The notes below the pieces were generated by a model. The model was given only the letters and a program-made list of their open reading frames with translations, was not told the DNA's origin and did no database searches. This document shows, piece by piece, positions 47,760 to 59,474 of a stretch of DNA of 64,000 nucleotides. A program made the position numbers and the translations under genes. This DNA comes from Sparassis latifolia (lineage: Eukaryota; Basidiomycota; Agaricomycetes; Polyporales; Sparassidaceae), in NCBI GenBank assembly GCA_018466975.1, contig CM031561.1, positions 2,790,001-2,854,000 of the forward strand, in the 5' to 3' direction. Each line of letters begins with the position of its first letter. Positions within the stretch are counted from its first letter, which is position 1.

Positions 47760-48181
47760 AGGTCTGGTGCCACCACTGCGGGTCTTGCGACCTGTGCCAA
47801 CTTGGCCACTCTCTTTCACTTTGGTGGCTGCTTTCCCCAGATGCACTGGCTTCAGCTTGATTTCTCCCTTGTCCTTGACCTCCGGGGTCTGAGGCAGAGC
47901 TCATCTTCACTTTGTGGGAGGCTTGTTACCATCATCCAAATCCTCGGCCCTCGCATTCTTCTTCCTCAGCGAGGCCACTACCAACTCATCCCGAGTACCA
48001 CGTCCATGCTTCCGAGGTGGCGAATTGTCTTCACCAGAGCTGTCTTCGCCATCGGGTTCGGGATGTGCTGGTTGACGTTTCCGCTTTGTATCAGGAAGCT
48101 TCTTCAAATCTTTCACAGCTCCTAGTGGATGCTAACTGCGGGTATTCTTGGCAGGTGACTCATCCATCACTTGACGCTGAC
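47760..48181 (-). pseudogene. 3' end of the minus-strand gene split by E3
   Basis: Minus-strand frame from the E3 junction: QVMDESPAKNTRS, a TAG in place of Gln, HPLGAVKDLKKLPDTKRKRQ, then charged sequence and a basic tail. Joined to 54662-57609 by removing E3 and one target duplication, the frame runs on without shift (RITRSQRQVMDESPAK). Confidence 0.6.
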
Positions 48182-49409
48182 CACACCTTTCAGTCATGTT
48201 ACCTGAACTGAACTCCCATTTACCCTGACATTGTCATGAACTGGACAGCCAGCGGACGTCGGCCCATCGTCACCATGTTGACCTCTACCAGCAGTGGGCC
48301 CATATCTTTCATGTGTGGATACCAGCAGTGGGCCCACTGCTAGTGTTCTTATCCCAGTGCTCGGCCCACTAGCAGGGCATATTACAGTGTTGTAACCATT
48401 AAGCAATGGGCCCACCTCCACAGGTCAGAAGGTGGGCCGATGCCAGAGCATGTTATTGCCATCAATGGGCCCACTGCCAGAGCATGTTACCACCATCAAT
48501 GGGCCCACTGCCAAAGTGTGATCAATGAGCAGTGGGCCCACTGCCAAAGGTCGGAGTGTTGGCCAACGCCAGAGCATGTTTCTCTGAGCAATATGCCCAC
48601 CGCCAGAGTATGATGAATGAGCAGTGGGCCCATCGCCAAGAGTGTAAGATGACCGATGGGCCCACCGCCAAAGGTTAGAGGGTTGACGATTGCCAGAGCA
48701 TGTTATCGCCAGCAATCGGCCCATCGCCAAAGCACCCTCAGTGAGGGTCTTACTGCAAGCACTCATGGGATAGGTCATCACCAGGACATGTTTCCGCCAG
48801 CAATTGGCCCACCGCCAAAGGTCAGAGGGTTGGCCAATGCCAGAGCATATTTGTCTGAGCAATGGGCTCACTGCCAGAGTAGTCAAAGGTCAGAGTGTTG
48901 GCCATCACCAGAGCATGTTATCGCCATCAATGGGCCCACTGTGAAAGTATGATTAATGAGCAGTGAGCCCATCACCATGAGTGTAAGATGAAGGATGGGC
49001 TCACTGCCAAAGGTCAGAGGGTTGGCCATCATCAGAGCATGTTATCTCCACCAATAGGCCAATAGCCAGAGTACAATAGCTGAGCAGTGGGCCCATCTCC
49101 AAGAGTATCAAATAAAAGATGGGCCTACTGCCACAGGCCAGGGGGTAGACAATCACCAGGACATGTTTCTCTCAGCAATGGGCTCACTACCAACATACAA
49201 TGAATGAGCAGCAGGCCCACCACCATAGGAGTATGTCTGAGCAGTGGGCCCATCATCATGATGCTATTATTTACCGATGGGCTCGCCACCATAGGGGTAC
49301 CTCTGAGCAGTGGGCCCACCAACAAGATGTTATTAGTCAGTGATTGGTTTACCATCATAATGCTGGCAGTGCCTGCACTCAGCAATTCACCTAATCGCTA
49401 ACCTGACAC

Positions 49410-50960
49410 TACATCTCTGGTGGAGTTTTTACAACATGGAGTCCTGTCTGAAACTTATTGAAGCTATCGTATAGAGTGCAGTGCCACCATTTTATGAGTT
49501 CCTGATATATGGCAAACCATGGCTTTATATTCTGGTGATGGCGAGACTCAATTTGCCAAAAAGTCGCCAACCTGGCTCTCCTTCTCTGGCGAAGTTATTA
49601 AACTGGGAGGTCTGTCTGAAACTTGTAGAAGAGGACTTATAAAGTGCAGTGCCACCATTCTATAAGTTCCTAGTATATGGCGAGCCATGACTTTACATTC
49701 TAGTGATGGCGAGACTCAATTTGCCAAAAAGTCGCCAACCTGGCTCTCCTTCTCTGGCGAAGTTATTAAACTTGGAGGTCAGTCTGAAACTTGCAGAAGA
49801 GGACTTATAAAGTGCAGTGCCACCATTCTATAAGTTTCTAGTATATGGCGAGCCATGGCTTTACATCCTGGTAATGGTGTGACTCAACTAGTAAAAAACG
49901 CACCATCCTGGCTCTCCTTCTTTGGCAAAGTTTGTTAAACTTAGGGCACTGTCTGAAACTTGGAGAAGAGAATTTATAAAGTACAGTGCCACCATTTTAG
50001 ACTTCCTGGGTATATGGCGAGCCATGGCTTTACATTCTAGTGATGGCGAGACTCAATTTGCCAAAAAGTCGCCAACCTGGCTCTCCTTCTCTGGCAAAGT
50101 TTGTTAAACTTGGAGGTCTGTCTAAAACTTGTAGAAGAGGACTTATAAAGTGCAGTGCCACCATTCTATAAGTTCCTAGTATATGGCAAGCTGTGACTTT
50201 ACATCCTGGTAATGGTGTGACTCAACTAGTAAAAAACTCGCCATCCTGGCTTTCCTTCTTTGGTGAAGTTTATTAAACTTGGAGGACTCTGAAACTTGTA
50301 GAAGAGGACTTATAAAGTGCAGTGCCACCATTCTATGAGTTCCTAGTATATGGCAAGCCATGGCTTTACATTCTGGTGATGACGAGACTCAATTTGCCAA
50401 AAAGTCGCCAACCTGGCTCTCCTTCTCTGGCGAAGTTTGTTAAACTTGGAGGTCTGTCTGAAACTTGTAGAAGAGGACTTATAAAGTGCAGTGCCACCAT
50501 TCTATAAGTTCCTAGTATATGGCGAGCCATGGCTTTACCTTCTGGTGATGGCAAGACTCAATTTGCCAAAAAGTCGCCAACCTGGCTCTCCTTCTCTGGC
50601 AAAGTTTGTTAAACTTGGAGGACTGTCTGAAACTTGTAGCAGAGGATTTATAAAGTCAAATTTCATTATTTTATGAGTTTCTAGTATATGGCGAGCCATG
50701 GCTTTACATCCTGGTAATGGTGTGACTCAACTAGTAAAAAACTCGCCATCCTGGCTCTCCTTCTTTGGTGAAGTTTGTTAAACTTGAAGCACTATCTGAA
50801 ACTTGTAGTAAGGGATTTATATAGTGAAGTGCCACCATTCTATGAGTTCCTGGTATATGGCGAGCCATGGCCTCACATTCTGGTAAAGGTGAGACTCGAC
50901 CAGTAAAAAACTCAGCAATCTGACTCTCCTTCTCTAGTAAAGTTTGTCAAACTTGGAGGA
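49410..50960 (+). repeat. Inner arm of E3: tandem repeats of about 170 bp
   Basis: Roughly nine units built around GTCTGAAACTTGTAGAAGAG, TATAAAGTGCAGTGCCACCA, GGCGAGCCATGGCTTTACAT and GTCGCCAACCTGGCTCTCCT; adjacent units begin near 49606, 49776 and 49947. Units become more diverged toward the centre of the element. Confidence 0.85.
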
Positions 50961-52779
50961 CTGTCTGGGATTGATAGTAGCTGCGGTATCAAGTGAAGCA
51001 CCATCATTGTTTGAGTTTCTTGTAGTTGGGAGCTATGGCTTAATATCCTGATAATGGCTAGACTCAACCAATAAACACATCATTAACCTGGCTCTTCTTC
51101 TCTGGTGAAGTTAGTCAGACTTGAAGCACTGTCTGGAATTTATAGTAGACATTTCATAATGTGAAGTGCCATCACTTTCTGAGTTCCTGATCAATGGTGA
51201 GCCACAGCTTCTTATCCTGATAATAGCTAGACCCAACCAGGAACAAAATGACCAATCTGGCACTTGTTCTCTGGTAAAGGTTGTATAACCTGAAGCACAG
51301 TTTAAAAATTGCAGTAAATGTTATATCAAGTGGTGCCAGCATTTCGTGTGTTCCTTATAGATGGTGAGCCACAGTGAAAATGTAACTGGCAACCTGATGC
51401 TTCTTTTTTCACATACACTGATAAATTTCATATGATATGAAGTACTGACTATAAGTTGTAGCAGTGGCTATATACTGTGATGTCCTTTTATATGGACTTC
51501 TGGCTGATGTCAGGCTATGTTTGTACAAAGTGTGGATGCACTGAGATTCAATGCTAACAATCTGCTATTTATTATAAAGTGAAGTATCTAAGCCTTTCAA
51601 AACTTAGAGCCGCAGTTGCATTACTGTTCAATGTCAGTGTTGTATGACTTCGTAGTTGGTTGTGAGCCACATCTAATCATCCTAAATATACTCACAAGTT
51701 AGCATGCTAACTGGCTGTGATAATCTTATATATATATAACATGAAAGAGTGACTAAATCTTATAACAGCAGTTGTATGCTCTAAATTAGAAGCCTTGCAT
51801 TACTTCTTGAAGTTTAGCAAGATACACACAGCCATTCTAATGATCTGTGAACACTTTGAGAAGTTCAGCATACAACTTACCATTTCTCTGCATGATACTA
51901 TGTGTAATAAAGTACAACACTTTATATGCAAGATATGAAGTTGTGGTTAGTCTTGATTGTAATCACTTAGTGTTATGTGAAGAATTCAATATTGTCTACC
52001 TTTAATGAACTTCACGTGACTTGCTGAACTGGTCAAGGAATCACACTTTCCTTTTTAGTCTCTGAGTGCACATACATCTACATGAACATAATGCTCCTAT
52101 ATGTGTTTTCTTCTACACATTTGAGATTCTTCTTTAATACATTTTTCTATCTACATTAAATGATGATGATTATATAGACCTTATATCACAGCTAGATAGA
52201 TTCTTGACAAGCTTATAAGAAGTCTATAGAGCTTGGAGTGAAATATTGCTAACTCTTCTGAAGTGAACTTTGCTGTTTTTTAAGAAGTAAAGCTTGCCAA
52301 TCACTTAACATTACGGTTGACTACATGTTGTCTTGAAAAAGATATATCTGTCATTTTCTAATAAATATCTGGCATTTAGTTATCTGAGAAGCAAAACACA
52401 CTTCATATGAACATAAGTGTAGCTCTTTCCAAAGAGTTACACTTAATTGTTATTGAGAATTAATATCTGTTAAGTCACAATATGATATTGGTACTCCAAG
52501 TTGCAGTTCATACTCCACAGTATATAACTTTGGCCATAAGTTTCAGATGATACTCCATTGCATACAGACTTCATTACAGAAGCAGTGCCGGCTGGTCGTT
52601 TAGCATTTTTATGTGTGAAACTATGGCTGGCTATCAGTCAGGAACTCATAACATGGTGGCCCTTCACTTTATACAACAGCTGTTATCAATTTCAGACAGT
52701 GCTTCAAGTTGAATTAACTTTACCAGAGAAGAACCACCAGGTTAGTGAAGAATCACCAGATTAAGTTTAGCCATTGTCA
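50961..52779. other. Core of E3, AT-rich, no supported gene
   Basis: Diverged half-units of the 170-bp repeat persist to about 51400. The rest, to about 52550, is AT-rich with no frame over 70 codons. Confidence 0.5.
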
Positions 52780-53640
52780 GGATGTGAAGCCATGGCTCAA
52801 CGTCTATCAGGAACTCATGAAATGGTGGTGCTTTACTTTATATATCAACTACTATGAATTCCAGATATGCTCCAAGTTTTATGAACTTTGCTAAAAAAGG
52901 AGAGTCAAATTGCTGAGTTTTTTACTGGTTGAGTCTCACATTCACCAGAATGTGAGGCCATGGCTCTCCATATACCAGGAACTTATAGAATGGTGGCACT
53001 TCACTTTATAAATCCCCTACTACAAGTTTCAGACCGTGCTTTATGTTTAATGAACTTTGCCAGAGACAGAGAGGCAGGTTGGCGAGTGTTTACTGGTTGA
53101 GCCTCGCCTTTACCAGAATGTGAACCCATGGCTCTCCATATACCAGGAACTCATATAAATCCTCTTCTACAAGTTTCAGACAGACCTCCAAGTTTACCAA
53201 ACTTTACCAGAGAAGGAGAGCCAGGTTGGCGACTTTTTGGCAAATTGAGTCTCGCCATCACCAGAATGTAAAGCCATGGCTTGCCATATACTAGGAACTC
53301 ATAGAATGGTGGCACTGCACTTTATAAGTCCTCTTCTACAAGTTTCAGAGTCCTCCAAGTTTAATAAACTTCACCAAAGAAGGAAAGCCAGGATGGCGAG
53401 TTTTTTACTAGTTGAGTCACACCATTACCAGGATGTAAAGTCACAGCTTGCCATATACTAGGAACTTATAGAATGGTGGCACTGCACTTTATAAGTCCTC
53501 TTCTACAAGTTTCAGACAGACCTTCAAGTTTAACAAACTTCGCCAGAGAAGGAGAGCCAGGTTGGCGACTTTTTGGCAAATTGAGTCTCGCCATCACCAG
53601 CATGTAAAGCCATGGCTCACCATATACCTAGGAAGTCTAA
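52780..53640 (-). repeat. Inner arm of E3, inverted copy of the 170-bp repeats
   Basis: Complementary units (CTCGCCATCACCAGAATGTA, AACTTCGCCAGAGAAGGAGA) facing the array at 49410-50960, about five copies. Confidence 0.85.
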
Positions 53641-54661
53641 ACTAGTGGCACTGGGCCCATCACTCAGTACTACCACGGTGACGGTGGGTCGATGGCTGTA
53701 TAATAGCAGCGTGGCAGTCAGCCGATGGCTCAGAAATACACCTATGGTGGTGGGCCCATCGCTCAGAACACTACCTATGGCAGTGGGCCGATGGCTGTAT
53801 AATAGCAGCATTCGTGGTCAGTCGATGGCTCAGAAATACACCTATGGTGGTGGGCCCATCGCTCAGAATGGCTCCTATGGCGGTGGGCCGATGGCTGTAT
53901 AATAGCCCCGTGGCGGTGGGCCGATGGCTCAGAACACTACCTATGGTGGTGGGCCCATCGCTCAGAACACTACCTATGGCGGTGGGCCGATGGCTCAGAA
54001 CACTACCTATGATGGTGGGCCCATCGCTCAGAATACTACCTATGGCGGTGGGCCGATGGCTGTATAATAGCCCCGTGGCGGTGGGCCGATCACTCAGAAA
54101 TATACCTATGGCAGTGGGCCAATGGCTGAGAACACTACCTATGGCAGTGGGCCCATCGCTCAGAACACTGCCTATGACGGTGGGCCCATCACTCAGAACA
54201 CTACCTATGGCGGTGGGCTGATGGCTGTATAATAGCCCTCTGGCAGTGGGCCGATCGCTCAGAAATATATCTCTGGCGGTGGGCCGATGGCTGTATAATA
54301 GCCCCATGGCGGTGGGCCAATGGCTCAGAAATATACCTATGGCGGTGGGCCAATGGCTCAGAACTACCTATGGCAGTGGGCCCATCGCTCAGAACACTAC
54401 CTATGACGGTGGGCCTATCGCTCAGAACACTACCTATGGCAGTGGGCCGATGGCTGTATAATAGCCCCCTGGCAGTGGGCCGATCGCTCAGAAATATACC
54501 TATGGCGGTGGGCCCATCGCTCCAGCCTTCCCTTCGTTGCCATGAGCCGATCGCTGACAGCTCCTTACACAGACCGATGGGCCAACGTCCGCTGGCAGTC
54601 CAGTTCATGACAATGTCAGGGTAAATGAGAGTCCAGTTCACAAACATGACTGAATGGGCTG

Positions 54662-57609
54662 TGCTGACTGCGAGTGATCCTGCTGGGGATATTACTCTGA
54701 AGGGCATCGGTGATCGACCTTCCCTGGAGCGCTTTGGCTTGACCTGATGGACGGCCTTCTGTGACTGCTGCCTTCCTCGTCTTGGGTATAAACGGAGGCA
54801 GTGGTGGTCATTCAGCACCACTGCTAGGTACGGATGCATGCACATCATCCTCTTCACCATCATCAGAGGCCCCGCCACTGGTCTCCTGGCTCGGCCCTTC
54901 ATCTCCTCCACTTGGAATGATTGGGTTGTCGGCCATGGTGGCAGGCTGGTGAGCCTTGTGAACTTTGGCAGCGGTAGCAGCACCATCGTGAGTTCTTGCA
55001 GAGGCATCACCTTCCTGCTCCTCCTGGCCCCCAAGGCCATCGCCACCTTGAGAGGCACCGCATATGGCAGGCTTGCTCACTGGCTTCACCATGGCATGGG
55101 TGACGTTCCCTTCCACCATGTCCAAGGTAATGATCTCGCAACAGTGAAGCAGCTGCTCTACTGAGTCAAATGAGATCGCCGAGTTCGCCACGTAGTCGGG
55201 AAGGTTCGTCGGTTCGCCCTCCTCAATGAACTGAGATCATGTGAGGTCCCTCAGTGCCATACCAATCATGAGTGCAGATTGTTGTATGCCCTGTGGATGT
55301 AAGAACCGATATTTTGTCAGCCATGGTTTGTCACCCAACCAGTTCTCGACGATGTCAAAGTTGTCCACCACATGAAATGACGGCGGGAGGTAGCGCTGGC
55401 CATATGACCATTCGCTCCAGGGAATTGGATCATACCTGGCGAAACGATACACCTGGGGCTATATGACGGATGATCAATGATGGCTATGAATCCCCACTAA
55501 AGGAGCTCACCACAGTCGCAATCTTGACTTGCTTCAGCATATCCTGGTATCATGGTTCGACAGAAAGGGTGGCGAGAAACACGTCTCTCCTTTTGACGAG
55601 GTGGGGCACAGTACTCCCCACAGTACTCCCGCCAGTGAGATGTGGGGCTCGGCCTTGAAGCTCAAGCCTCAGCTCCTTTGTACTGGGCTCCAGTTCATTC
55701 GATGCTTCATCAGTCTCCTCCATGTCAAATCTGTGCAGTGCGCCCAGAGGAAGGTCTTGGAGACCTCGCTTTTCCTTCATCTTGGCACCATCACTACCGC
55801 TCGCTTGAGGTGCACCGCCATTGTTAGCCTTACATCCATTGGTGGTGGTGACTGCCTTGCCCTTCGCTTTCTTCGCAATCATGCTCTCGCCATCCCCTGA
55901 ATCTTCATCGCTGGCAGTATCTTCTTCGGAAGCCATGCTGGGTATATCTGGCGAACTCCGATCAGAGTCATGGCTGCTTCTGGCATCGTCTTCCAAGTCG
56001 TATGCATCTTTTGTCTTGCATTTACGCCCACCGCCTTTGGCTCTGCCAGGGGCAGCTTTGCCCTTTGTCGCCTTCGATGCCGCCTTTCCTGTGACCTTGC
56101 GCACAGGTTTACCCTTCTTCTTCACCTTCCCCGCCTTCTTCGGTGTGAGTGCTTCTTGGACCTCGTCTTTGGATCCTTCTTCTAATGCCTGTGCTGATCT
56201 GTCAAGTGGAGGAAGAGGATCATACTTGGTGGGAGCAGCTTCGCCATCCTTGTCGAAGTACTGGGTGAATCGCATGGTCTGCTCAGGTCCATGTTCCTCT
56301 TGGCATGCCCGCCAGTGATCAAGGAGGGCACGAATGGGAACACTTGTCAACTTTGCAGGATCCATCCACTGAAAGTTCTCAGGTAGCATCTCCACTGGAA
56401 TAACCTCATTGATGTCATCTATGCTGTTCAGCTTCGTCCATGGTGACTTGCAGTTCCGAACACCCTTCGCCAATGCTGTAAACTGGTCAGCATCTCTCAA
56501 CACCCAGTGGGAGTGTCATACCGTAGTGATGATTCATGAAGTCTCAAACTTGTACCTTCATCACCTTAAGAGGCGCTTCCGCCATACCTTCGAGCACCGA
56601 TGAGAGCAGAGGAAAACCATTGGCCATCAACTGAATCTTGTCCATGACCCGCATGCAATCAGCAGGTGTCTTCTTCACCATCACCGTAGTCTCAGTCGCA
56701 CCTAAGGAATCAGGTCAGTGTGCCAGCGACAATGCAACTGAGGTCTTCTTACCGTATTCGCCTTTGGCCCACTCAGAGAACACCTTTGCTAGAGGCTGGT
56801 AAGCACACAGCCACCCAGGATAGGTCCCGAATGGAGTTCCATTGGTGATGGCGTGGTTGACCTCCACCCTTCACTCGGGGTTAGCAGATGGTGACAGTCG
56901 GATGGTCTATGCTCACATCTCTACCTTCAGACTCCCCGCTTCCTTCGGATATGCTAGCATGAATGCCATGTGAATGCCCATGGTGTCTCACATAGTCTTG
57001 GCGAACTTCTTCAGATATTGCATCATTCGCTGCTCCCTTAGCCTGTCTTAGGTCAGGATTTGCCTTATGCTACGTGACAGGAGGTATGCACTTCATTTTC
57101 ATCTTATCATCCAGAGTGCCATTCTGCCATCTCTCCACCTTTTTCTCATACACCTTCTGCTCCTCCTCGGACAGTTGTGCTCATTCGGCACTCTGTGCAA
57201 CTCTTCACACCTTGAAGGCATTGCAACCCTTTTCTGTCATGAGTGCTCTCATGGCCTCAGTCACCTTGTCCCTCTCCAGCGCATCCCACACCTTGAAGAC
57301 ATTGGGCTTGCCAGAAACATGCATACACTTTTTTGTCGCTTTCTCCTGCGCATGGCGGGCATGGTTATTGAGCCACTCTCGGATTTTCTGTGGTGAGAGT
57401 TAGTGGGGACCTCACAGACATGAAACACTGCTCACAGTTTCCACAATGATGTCATCATAATTTGATGTGTCGACAAACTGTGTCTTCAGCTTCTGGCGTA
57501 AGCTCAGAACCAGAGTCTTGCGACCCTTGGCATCTGCCATGTCATAAGACTGCAGCTTCTCAGAGAGTATGGGCTGATGCTCCATCAAAATTACAAATCT
57601 CGCCGGCAT
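54662..57609 (-). pseudogene. 5' part of a large minus-strand gene of unknown role, split by E3
   Basis: Starts MPARFVILMEHQPILSEKLQ at 57609. A splice near 57430-57390 leads to REWLNNHARHAQEKATKKCM, SGKPNVFKVWDALERDKVTE and SEEEQKVYEKKVERWQNGTL. A 317-codon frame (56503-55550) follows with a Lys/Gly-rich and Asp/Ser-rich middle, then YDPIPWSEWSYGQRYLPPSF (about 55440), LPDYVANSAISFDSVEQLLH and a hydrophilic end running into E3. Several in-frame stops occur (TGA near 57225, TGA and TAG near 57185 and 57070, TGA near 55240), most at positions where Trp, Arg or Gln is expected. No family recognised. Together with 47760-48181 it forms one gene of roughly 900-1,000 residues convergent with the plus-strand gene at 43745. 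Confidence 0.55.
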
Positions 57610-58125
57610 GCTTTCTCGATGTCAAGGATGAGATTTTTGTGTTGGGGCAGTGAAGGGGGTCGATAGTTCAACGGGCAGTGCTCTGTCCATTTCCTCGTCG
57701 GCCGCCCACAACTCAACATGCACGTGCTGATGGCCCATTTGGGCTTACACCAATTACCCTCATTTCTATGGTGTGTGGTGACTGCTGAAGCATTGTATGT
57801 GTATTTTTCACAGTGGTGGGAGGTGATAGTAGGTATGCACTAGCATTCATGTCTGGTGAAAGGCAATGTTGAACGCCGCTTCTGTGGCAGAGCACACCAT
57901 GCCAACTCTATCTCGTCAGTGATGTCGGTTATGAAAGATAATCTTTTCTATCAATAAGTAGCAAATTTTCATGAGAATTGCTACTTTTAAGTAGACTTAT
58001 CTGTAGGTGCATAGATTAATTTAGAATAATCTTAATATAATCTTCCAGATAATCTGAGGATAATCTTCTGAATAATCTGAGAATAATCTGAAGATTAGCA
58101 ATAAAATACAATTTTAACTTTGACA

Positions 58126-58215
58126 CTAGCCAGGATTGAACCCTGGACCTTAGGTTGATTTTATAGAATATAATTCCAAGTGACACTTTAGACCACTCGA
58201 CCATTAGGCCATACA
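58126..58215 (-). other. tRNA-like segment, left arm of E4
   Basis: Minus strand: A box TGGTCGAGTGG (58193-58203) and B box GGTTCAATCC (58133-58142). The T-arm is perfect: CCAGG, loop GTTCAAT, CCTGG. The D-arm resembles tRNA-Leu/Ser (TGGTCGAGTGGTCTAAAG). The anticodon arm is not recognisable. Reads outward. Confidence 0.65.
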
Positions 58216-58811
58216 TCAAAACTACCTTATATTAAATTAGACATCTTTTTCTTGAAAAAGACTTAGCCAAATTCTGTCTATTAGAAAAGAGTAAGTAAAA
58301 AACACTTGACTTTTATTATAGATAGACAAGACTTATAAACAAACATTACTCTGAGTCTTATAGTCTTTTCTAATGCTTGCAGCCTTCATATAATGTAGTA
58401 CAATATGTAATTAATAGAATATATGTTTCTACAGTTACTTCAGCAAAACAGAACTTTGCTATACAATTAGAAGATAGCTATAAAGATCTTGTATATATAA
58501 GTGCTCAGTCTATAATATAATAGACTCTAGAGTATAAGCCTAAAATGAACAAATAAAATACTGTCTCTCAATAACTTGTTATATATTATAGATGACTATA
58601 TTAAGATACTCTATAGTACTGCATGATAGTTTACAAAAACTGTAAGCTGTAGAACAAGACTATAATAAGATGCAGAGTACTGTTTGTCTATAAGTCTTGT
58701 CTATCTATAATAAAAGTCAAGTGTCTTTTACTTACTCTTTTCTAATAGACAGAATTTGGCTAAGTCTTTTTCAAGAAAAAGATGTCTAATTTAATATAAG
58801 ATAGTTGTGAT

Positions 58812-58905
58812 GTATGGCCTAATGGTCAAGTGGTCTAAAGTGTCACTTGAAATTATATTCTATAAAATTAACCTAAGGTCCAGGGTTCAATCCTGGCTAG
58901 TGTCA
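58812..58905 (+). other. tRNA-like segment, right arm of E4
   Basis: Mirror copy on plus: A box TGGTCAAGTGG (58823-58833), B box GGTTCAATCC (58884-58893), and a perfect 5-bp T-stem (CCAGG/CCTGG, 58880-58896). Compared with the left arm the A box carries CGA-to-CAA, a G-to-A change. Confidence 0.65.
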
Positions 58906-59104
58906 AAGTTAAAATTGTATTTTATTGCTAATCTTCAGATTATTCTCAGATTATCCAGAAGATTATCCTCAGATTATATTACAATTATCCTGAGTTAATC
59001 TATGCACCTACAAATAAATCTACTTAAAAGTAGCAATTCTTATGAAAATTTGCTACTTATTGATAGAAAAGATTATCTTTCATAACTGACAAAGATGATC
59101 TCGT

Positions 59105-59474
59105 GAATGCTGGGCGGAGGCAATCTAATGATCATCTGCATGCCAATCTGTGGGATAAAGGGCTTCCTCGGAGTTAGCCTCGGCCAATTAGATGGCAGTG
59201 ACGAAGGGCCCAGACATGGCAGACCACCCGGCCCGTGATCCAGCATGGTGACATCAAGTCTGGCTCAGTGGCATGATGAACATGTGAGATGTGCAAGGGA
59301 TGTGCTTGCAAGCAACATGCAGGCAGATGAATGCATACTGTGCTTTGCCATTCTGGCCCCTCCTACATTCTCCCCTGCATCTGCAAGCCAACCGCCTGAG
59401 CCTGCCATACACCTGTGCATTTCTTCAACCAATGCATGCTGTAATCGTCCCATTAATTGGCAGACAGCATCAAG
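59105..59474. other. Upstream region of the TET/JBP gene
   Basis: GC-balanced 370 bp between E4 and the first chosen ATG. Short open frames are present but none joins the TET/JBP frame, so this is probably promoter and 5' leader. An extra 5' exon cannot be excluded. Confidence 0.4.

Larger units (their letters stand above)
48182..54661. mobile_element. Element E3: 6.5-kb foldback transposon with 7-bp duplication
   Basis: Ends are CACACCTTTCAGTC and, on the complement, CAGCCCATTCAGTC. The flanks are CGCTGAC (48175-48181) and TGCTGAC (54662-54668), a 7-bp duplication with one C-to-T difference. Arms are layered: outer GGGCCCA-rich tandem repeats (48182-49400; inverted at 53640-54661, where the unit is 33 bp), then inner 170-bp tandem repeats (49410-50960; inverted at about 52780-53640), then an AT-rich core. 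This is the architecture of foldback elements. No transposase frame is seen. Confidence 0.85.
57917..59097. mobile_element. Element E4: 1.2-kb palindrome with ATCTCGT duplication
   Basis: Ends are CAGTGATGTCGGTT and, on the complement, CATCTTTGTCAGTT, flanked by ATCTCGT at 57910-57916 and 59098-59104. The inverted arms of about 420-450 bp are rich in AATAATCTGAGGATAATC repeats; the centre is AT-rich. It shares ends, layout and the ACTTAGNCAAATTCTG motif with E2 and is clearly the same family, but diverged. A tRNA-like segment lies in each arm. It sits between the minus-strand gene and the TET/JBP gene. Confidence 0.88.

Noticed and set aside
58126..58905. Functional tRNA genes in E4
   Set aside because: Only the D- and T-arm signals are preserved; there is no credible anticodon arm or acceptor stem, and the copies are mirror images inside a transposon.
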